In this document: positions 23,854 through 27,856 of the stretch, in pieces
How positions within the stretch are numbered: position 1 is the first letter of the stretch
Layout: every line of letters begins with the position of its first letter
Assembly (NCBI GenBank): GCA_024635735.1
Contig: JAGXII010000131.1
Span: 1-27,856, forward strand
Direction: 5' to 3'
Source: Christiangramia sp.
GTDB lineage: Bacteria; Bacteroidota; Bacteroidia; Flavobacteriales; Flavobacteriaceae
Length of the DNA stretch: 27,856 nucleotides
Notes under the pieces: generated by a model
What the model saw: only the letters and a program-made list of their open reading frames with translations
What the model was told of the DNA's origin: nothing
Databases searched by the model: none
Translations under genes and position numbers: made by a program

Positions 23854-24990
23854 TTATTTCTTTTTAACGGCGCTACACCCGGCCATAGTAGTAATCTTGA
23901 TGGCTTCGGTTGGAGGCAGACTTTTATTTCGGTTTACAGTTTCCTGAACCATCTTTTTTGTAATTTCTTCAAAAGCAGCTTCCAAAGGAGTCGCTGTTTG
24001 AAGTGCTGCCGGTCGTCCAATATCGCCAGATTCTCTCAGGCTCTGCACTAATGGAATTTCTCCCAGAAATGGAACCTGCAGGTCTTCTGACAGATTTCTG
24101 GCGCCTTCCTTACCAAAGATATAGTATTTATTCTCCGGTAATTCTTCTGGAGTGAAGTAAGACATATTCTCAACAATTCCAAGAACAGGTACATTAATGC
24201 TTTCCTGCTGGAACATGGCCACACCCTTTTTAGCATCGGCCAGAGCCACATTTTGCGGAGTACTTACAATCACAGCACCGGTAATTGGTAAGGATTGCAT
24301 TATAGAAAGGTGAATATCACCAGTTCCCGGAGGAAGATCCACGAGCAGAAAATCAAGTTCTCCCCAGGCCGCATCAAAAATCATCTGATTAAGTGCTTTA
24401 GCGGCCATAGGACCTCTCCAAACCACTGCCTGATTAGGCTTGGTAAAGAAACCAATGGAAAGTATCTTCACCCCGTAATTCTCCACAGGTTTCATTTTTG
24501 ACTTTCCATCTATATTTACAGATAAGGGTCTTTCTGCCTCCACATCAAACATAATTGGAATGGAAGGCCCATAAATATCGGCATCCAGAATACCTACATT
24601 AAAACCCATTTTGGCAAGAGTCACCGCAAGGTTTGCCGTAACGGTAGATTTACCTACACCCCCTTTTCCTGAGGCGACTGCAATAATATTTTTAATTCCC
24701 GGAATTGGTTTTCCTTTGATCTCTGGTTTTTTGTTTTCCTTAGCCTCTACCTTCACGTTTACCTTCACCTTCGCTTTTGCATAGACTTTTTCATGGATCA
24801 CTTTCATGACATCCACTTCAGCTCTTTTTTTAATGTGAAGTGCCGGATTCCCCAGAACAAGATCAACTACCACTTCATCCCCAAAAGTCATAACATTCTG
24901 GACAGCGCCACTTTCTACCATATTCTTGCCTTCGCCTGCAACAGAAATAGTTTCCAGCGCCTTTATAATTTCTTTTCTATCTAATTTCAT
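23854..24990 (-). CDS. Mrp/ApbC-type P-loop ATPase for Fe-S cluster assembly
   Basis: This 378-residue protein has an N-terminal MIP18/DUF59-like domain (about 1-80), a Lys/Val/Glu-rich linker (71-95) and a deviant Walker A ATPase of the SIMIBI class: ASGKGGVGKSTVTANLA (Walker A 108-116), DADIYGPSIP, and LVDLPPGTGD. Mrp/Nbp35 proteins carry transient [4Fe-4S] clusters, normally through a CxxC after the ENMS motif. Here that region reads ENMSYFTPEELPENKYYIF, without cysteines; the only cysteine is C372 near the C-terminus (MAGCSAV). It heads the operon with nifU-like, reductase and ferredoxin genes. Confidence 0.93.
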   Translation of the reverse strand: MKLDRKEIIKALETISVAGEGKNMVESGAVQNVMTFGDEVVVDLVLGNPALHIKKRAEVDVMKVIHEKVYAKAKVKVNVKVEAKENKKPEIKGKPIPGIKNIIAVASGKGGVGKSTVTANLAVTLAKMGFNVGILDADIYGPSIPIMFDVEAERPLSVNIDGKSKMKPVENYGVKILSIGFFTKPNQAVVWRGPMAAKALNQMIFDAAWGELDFLLVDLPPGTGDIHLSIMQSLPITGAVIVSTPQNVALADAKKGVAMFQQESINVPVLGIVENMSYFTPEELPENKYYIFGKEGARNLSEDLQVPFLGEIPLVQSLRESGDIGRPAALQTATPLEAAFEEITKKMVQETVNRNKSLPPTEAIKITTMAGCSAVKKK

Positions 24991-25039
24991 ACGTATGTTT
25001 TATCAGATTCCTTTTCCTTATATAGACTGATTCTAAACG

Positions 25040-25070
25040 CAAATATAAGTTGAATAGCTAAGAATACGAA
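25040..25070 (-). promoter_or_regulatory. Promoter of the mrp operon
   Basis: The minus strand has TATATTTG (plus 25040-25047), with TTCG 19 bp upstream (plus 25067-25070, three of four match TTTG). Transcription would start near 25033, about 43 nt before the mrp ATG. Confidence 0.65.
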
Positions 25071-25131
25071 GTAATTGGAAATATTAGATTTATAATGAGA
25101 TAGCTGCTAATTATAGCGGCTTAGAAGCGAT

Positions 25132-25467
25132 TTATTCTGAAATCTCCTTCATTGGATCCCAGAAGTATTTCTGAAAATTTTGTATTTGAAGATCTTTTAC
25201 ACTTACCCCTTCCGATTCCAGTAGCTGCTGCATCGCGTCGCTACCACCAAAATGGCTTTTGCCCGTTAGCATACCATTGCGATTAACCACTCTGTGTGCA
25301 GGAACATCCTCAAAATTCCTGGAAGAATTCATTGCCCAGCCCACCATACGGGCACTTCGGGCAGCGCCAAGATATTTAGCAATTGCACCATAGGAGGTGA
25401 CCCTCCCTTCAGGGATCTTTCGGCAAACCTCATAGACTCGTTGAAAAAAACCGGAATTATCTTTCAA
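25132..25467 (-). CDS. Alkyltransferase-like (ATL) DNA repair protein
   Basis: This 111-residue protein matches the DNA-binding C-terminal domain of O6-methylguanine-DNA methyltransferases: FQRVYEVCRKIPEGRVTSYG, AIAKYLGAARSARMVGWAM (R40 as the finger Arg) and VPAHRVVNRNG. The acceptor motif PCHR is PAHR (P56-A57-H58-R59), so alkyl transfer is lost. ATL proteins bind O6-alkylguanine and recruit nucleotide excision repair. It is the last gene of a three-gene unit, 3 bp after the LysE-like gene. Confidence 0.93.
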   Translation of the reverse strand: MKDNSGFFQRVYEVCRKIPEGRVTSYGAIAKYLGAARSARMVGWAMNSSRNFEDVPAHRVVNRNGMLTGKSHFGGSDAMQQLLESEGVSVKDLQIQNFQKYFWDPMKEISE

Positions 25468-25470
25468 TTA

Positions 25471-26094
25471 TCAGGTATAAAAAATTCTAAACAGAATTAT
25501 CATCACCAGAACGATCATTAGTCCGGCCATGAAGTAATTTGAATATCTTGAAACTTTTTCGGCCTTTTCTTCAATCTTATTAAAAAAGAAGACATAGATA
25601 TAAAGTGAAGTAAAACTACCCAGTGCCGCCGCAATAGCGAAAGAGAAAATCAAAGACCAGTCATAACTCACGCCTGTGGTTAGATTCATCGCTCCTGCTA
25701 CGGCCACGAAATACGGAATAGGAAAAACGTTTAGAGCTGCAATGAGCATCCCTTTAAAAATACTATGAGCATTTCCTTCTTTCCTGGTATGACGAATTCC
25801 CTTTTTCTGTTTTGCTTTAACAAAGAAATAAATCCCTAAAATTGAGAATATCACCAGTCCGGCCCTTAAAAACATCCTTTTAACAAAAGGATGATCAAAA
25901 ATATACTTCGCCAGCAAAACTGCTATCAGGGCCTGAAGTAAAATTACCATACCAGCTCCAATAGCCACGTAAAGTCCATTTTTCTTACCGCTTTCCACAC
26001 AGGTTTTGGCAACGGTCATATTTACCAGACCCGGAGGAACTACACCAATAAATGCAGCAAAGTAAGTAATCAGGAATAGTTTTGTTTCTTCCAA
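25471..26094 (-). CDS. LysE/RhtB family translocator
   Basis: This 207-residue protein has about six membrane spans and the family N-terminus with FIGVVPPGLVNMTVAKTCVE (GVVPPGL is the conserved G-x-x-PGP-like motif), a basic cytoplasmic loop near 92-108, and INVFPIPYFVAVAG-type helix 4. It is expected to export amino acids or similar solutes; the substrate is not predictable. It lies 5 bp after trmB and 3 bp before ATL, in an operon. Confidence 0.88.
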   Translation of the reverse strand: MEETKLFLITYFAAFIGVVPPGLVNMTVAKTCVESGKKNGLYVAIGAGMVILLQALIAVLLAKYIFDHPFVKRMFLRAGLVIFSILGIYFFVKAKQKKGIRHTRKEGNAHSIFKGMLIAALNVFPIPYFVAVAGAMNLTTGVSYDWSLIFSFAIAAALGSFTSLYIYVFFFNKIEEKAEKVSRYSNYFMAGLMIVLVMIILFRIFYT

Positions 26095-26099
26095 ATCGC

Positions 26100-26774
26100 C
26101 TAATTAATTCTAAACCTTATGTAGGTTATAGGTTTTCCTTTCTCAAGATACTGCTTTTCATAGAAAGTTTGTATCCCGGTAACCTCTTTTGGTGAGTACT
26201 CATTACTATAGATATCATGATGCGAATACAGAATCTCATGACCCTCGCCATGCAATAATCCCAGAGTATAACCATGCATAAATTCCGAATCGGTTTTTAA
26301 ATGCACTTCTCCCTGTTCTTTTAAAATCTTTTTATAGCGATTTAAAAATTCAGCGTTGGTTAAACGGTGTTTTGTTCTCTTATATTTAATCTGAGGATCC
26401 GGGAAAGTGATCCAGATCTCACTAATCTCATTTTCGGCAAATACATACTCAATAAGTTCTATTTGAGTACGCACAAAGGCTACATTCTCCAGATTTTCTT
26501 CCAGTGCTGTTTTTGCTCCTCTCCAAAATCTGGCTCCTTTAATATCAATACCAATAAAATTTTTATCGGGATTTTGCCTTGCCAGTTCAACGGTATATTC
26601 TCCCTTACCACACCCAAGTTCAAGAACAATCGGTTTTTCATTTTTAAAATAAACCTGGCTCCAGTTCCCCTTTAAATCAAGTGAATTATCTATAAGCTCT
26701 TCGCGTGAAGGCTGGATTACATTTTCGAATTTTTCATTCTCCTTAAAGCGTTTTAGCTTATTCTTACTTCCCAC
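26100..26774 (-). CDS. trmB: tRNA (guanine46-N7)-methyltransferase
   Basis: This 224-residue SAM enzyme has motif I LELGCGKGEYTVELARQNP, IGIDIKGARFWRGAKTA, and the TrmB signature ITFPDPQIKYKRTKHRLT, followed by a C-terminal segment binding substrate (GIQTFYEKQYLEKGK). It makes m7G46 in the variable loop of tRNAs. It is first in a minus-strand unit with the LysE-like and ATL genes; spacing of 5 and 3 bp implies co-transcription. Confidence 0.96.
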   Translation of the reverse strand: MGSKNKLKRFKENEKFENVIQPSREELIDNSLDLKGNWSQVYFKNEKPIVLELGCGKGEYTVELARQNPDKNFIGIDIKGARFWRGAKTALEENLENVAFVRTQIELIEYVFAENEISEIWITFPDPQIKYKRTKHRLTNAEFLNRYKKILKEQGEVHLKTDSEFMHGYTLGLLHGEGHEILYSHHDIYSNEYSPKEVTGIQTFYEKQYLEKGKPITYIRFRIN

Positions 26775-26819
26775 TAAAAATAAAAATTTAGGTTTAATAT
26801 TCGCTAACTATTCAGCATG

Positions 26820-26827
26820 CAAAGTTA
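26820..26827 (-). promoter_or_regulatory. -7 box of the trmB operon
   Basis: TAACTTTG on the minus strand matches TANNTTTG; transcription would begin near 26813, about 40 nt before trmB. No -33 TTTG at the usual spacing. Confidence 0.45.
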
Positions 26828-26944
26828 AAGTATCTATTTTAACACCTTTACTTCTCATCAATTAATTTTCAGAATTAAAATATAGAATGTTAAAAAGGAA
26901 AGCGAAGAGAGAAGATTATCCAGGAATTTTAGATCATCAAATTA

Positions 26945-27034
26945 TTATCTGAACCACCTGTAAAGTATGATAAGTATTAGCATAGCTACGACAGAACAAA
27001 TAATCCCAATCACTATGAGTCCTGAGTTTTCCAT
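26945..27034 (-). CDS. Tiny single-span membrane protein (29 aa), hypothetical
   Basis: ATG to TAA encodes 29 residues: a short acidic start (MENSG), about 20 hydrophobic residues (LIVIGIICSVVAMLILIILY) and a basic end (RWFR). The charge pattern predicts N-out/C-in insertion. It is too short to be found by length alone; the composition is what supports it. No homology is claimed. It belongs to a cluster of three such frames on this strand. Confidence 0.5.
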   Translation of the reverse strand: MENSGLIVIGIICSVVAMLILIILYRWFR

Positions 27035-27071
27035 GCTTTGATTTTTTTTAAATTAGAGCTATACTGCTCCA

Positions 27072-27194
27072 TAACCAATTTGTTAAATTATAAACTTAAA
27101 AGGAAAGAAATAAAGCATCATAAATGAAAAAGAAGGAAATACGAGCATACATATTTCCTTCTTTTACTAAATTGGTTAGGTTGTAATTAACCAA
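27072..27194. other. Nested and competing hairpins in a gene-free stretch
   Basis: This is the only structure seen in the 342-bp gap between two tiny ORFs (27035-27376). A perfect 14-bp stem (27128-27141 with 27152-27165, 10-nt loop, T/A runs on both sides) is a bidirectional terminator candidate. A 10-bp inverted repeat (27072-27081 with 27169-27178) encloses it, and the right outer arm can instead pair with 27188-27194 (TTGGTTA/TAACCAA). Confidence 0.6.
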
Positions 27195-27376
27195 AGCCTT
27201 CAATTACTAAAAAGGCCATCTCCTTATACCCTACAATAAACAAGAAGATGTACTAATATAAGTACCAGAAAATATTTTGTTTAACGTTATGAGTTAAATA
27301 TTTGACTCAATAACCAGAGATATTTTCGGAAAGTATTAATGATAAAAAATCAGAGAATAACAGCCAGTTGCTATAA

Positions 27377-27517
27377 CTAGTATTCATCATCTCTTTTAAA
27401 GAAGTAACGTTTAATGCGCTTATGTATCTTTTTCTGAAAGAAAAGCATAAAGAAAGCCAGGGCAAGCGTAGCCCAAGCAAAAACGATCATAATTATTTTG
27501 AAAAAACCTAAATCCAT
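27377..27517 (-). CDS. Small membrane protein (46 aa) with basic tail, hypothetical
   Basis: ATG to TAG encodes 46 residues: a hydrophobic segment (about residues 5-27, FFKIIMIVFAWATLALAFFM) followed by a strongly basic tail (KKIHKRIKRYFFKRDDEY). One membrane span with the tail in the cytoplasm is predicted by the positive-inside rule. It could be a small regulator or subunit of a membrane complex; no family is recognised. A second tiny membrane ORF lies 19 bp upstream on the same strand, so they may be co-transcribed. Confidence 0.55.
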   Translation of the reverse strand: MDLGFFKIIMIVFAWATLALAFFMLFFQKKIHKRIKRYFFKRDDEY

Positions 27518-27536
27518 GTATGTCTCAGGTCCTGTA

Positions 27537-27620
27537 TTAGTCTTTATAAATTTTTTGAATTAAGAGAAAAGCAACTATTGCTACTATAGCAATAAAAACC
27601 CCGAATTCAATCATTTTCAT
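27537..27620 (-). CDS. Tiny single-span membrane protein (27 aa), hypothetical
   Basis: ATG to TAA encodes 27 residues: MKMIEFG, a hydrophobic run VFIAIVAIVAFLLI, then QKIYKD. This is a typical short single-span profile with a charged end. An alternative start is the Met at residue 3. Evidence is composition and the proximity of two similar frames; no promoter consensus is evident in 27621-27756. Confidence 0.45.
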   Translation of the reverse strand: MKMIEFGVFIAIVAIVAFLLIQKIYKD

Positions 27621-27756
27621 CCTTATTTGCCTCAAGTTTAAATGGTTAAAAACTAAACATTTGTTAAAATGATTTTAAAACTGAAATCGCATTAATCATT
27701 TTCCTGATTGTATAATTTTTTAATGTATATCCGTTTTTAGTCATAATAGTTATCTC

Positions 27757-27838
27757 GTCACCCTGAATTTATTTCAGGGTCTCAATTTATAATGAGGATT
27801 TATAGTATTTTAAGATTCTGAAACAAGTTCAGAATGAC
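27757..27838. repeat. GTCA...TGAC paired-hairpin repeat, copy D
   Basis: This 82-bp element has hairpins ACCCTGAA/TTCAGGGT and ATTCTGAA/TTCAGAAT separated by an AT-rich spacer. The stems differ from copies A-C yet remain fully complementary. Confidence 0.8.
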
Positions 27839-27856
27839 GCACTTTATTAAATTAGG

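Noticed and set aside
25132..25467. Active O6-methylguanine-DNA methyltransferase
   Set aside because: The acceptor cysteine is alanine (PAHR instead of PCHR), so the gene is assigned to the non-catalytic ATL group.

Overview
The window reads as a chromosomal segment of a marine-type Flavobacteriaceae bacterium (Bacteroidota), close in character to Gramella/Christiangramia. This rests on the protein families (DUF2723, DUF5916, DUF3050, a cysteine-less thioredoxin, a Bacteroidota-style L13/S9/S2/EF-Ts cluster), the low GC, and several sequences matching the Bacteroidota promoter pattern TTTG-N19-TANNTTTG. The genus is an inference. Most of the segment is housekeeping, with no prophage, CRISPR array, plasmid or secretion locus.

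Layout. 1-160: tRNA-Gln(UUG) on the minus strand with its own promoter and terminator. 320-4386: a large DUF2723 GT-C-like membrane protein and a NodB-type polysaccharide deacetylase, facing a thioredoxin-fold protein that has lost its CxxC. 4742-6723: minus-strand pair cutC and a membrane-anchored metallophosphoesterase. 6813-7787: exported glycosylasparaginase. 7800-8425: a REP-associated tyrosine transposase (RAYT) between two perfect palindromes. 8503-11328: polA. 11423-15361: a Cys-rich lipoprotein, a DUF5916 outer-membrane beta-barrel protein and a lipocalin-like lipoprotein. 15589-18577: rplM-rpsI-rpsB-tsf with a clear promoter, two structured 5' leaders, an intercistronic hairpin and a final terminator. 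18610-20674: tRNA m6A methyltransferase (trmN6/yfiC type) and a glutaryl-CoA-type acyl-CoA dehydrogenase. 20681-22165: repeat elements, a tiny Cys-rich protein and DUF3050. 22184-24990: minus-strand operon mrp - nifU-like - ferredoxin reductase - ferredoxin, an Fe-S assembly and electron-transfer module. 25132-26774: minus-strand trmB - lysE-like - ATL. 26775-27856: almost empty of long reading frames, but it carries three tiny single-span membrane ORFs on the minus strand, a set of strong hairpins and a repeat element.

The most interesting signals are: (i) the compact RAYT/palindrome unit, with a third diverged palindrome 11 kb away; (ii) a separate family of intergenic paired-hairpin repeats bounded by GTCA...TGAC, whose stems differ between copies but stay complementary; (iii) DUF3050, whose residue pattern resembles heme-oxygenase-like diiron oxidases; (iv) an Mrp ATPase whose only cysteine is near the C-terminus, beside an Fe-S carrier; (v) the cluster of tiny membrane proteins; and (vi) candidate ribosomal-protein leaders before rplM and rpsB. 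Five gene starts were moved downstream of the longest possible start because a promoter element, a repeat or the family length showed that the longer form is unlikely.
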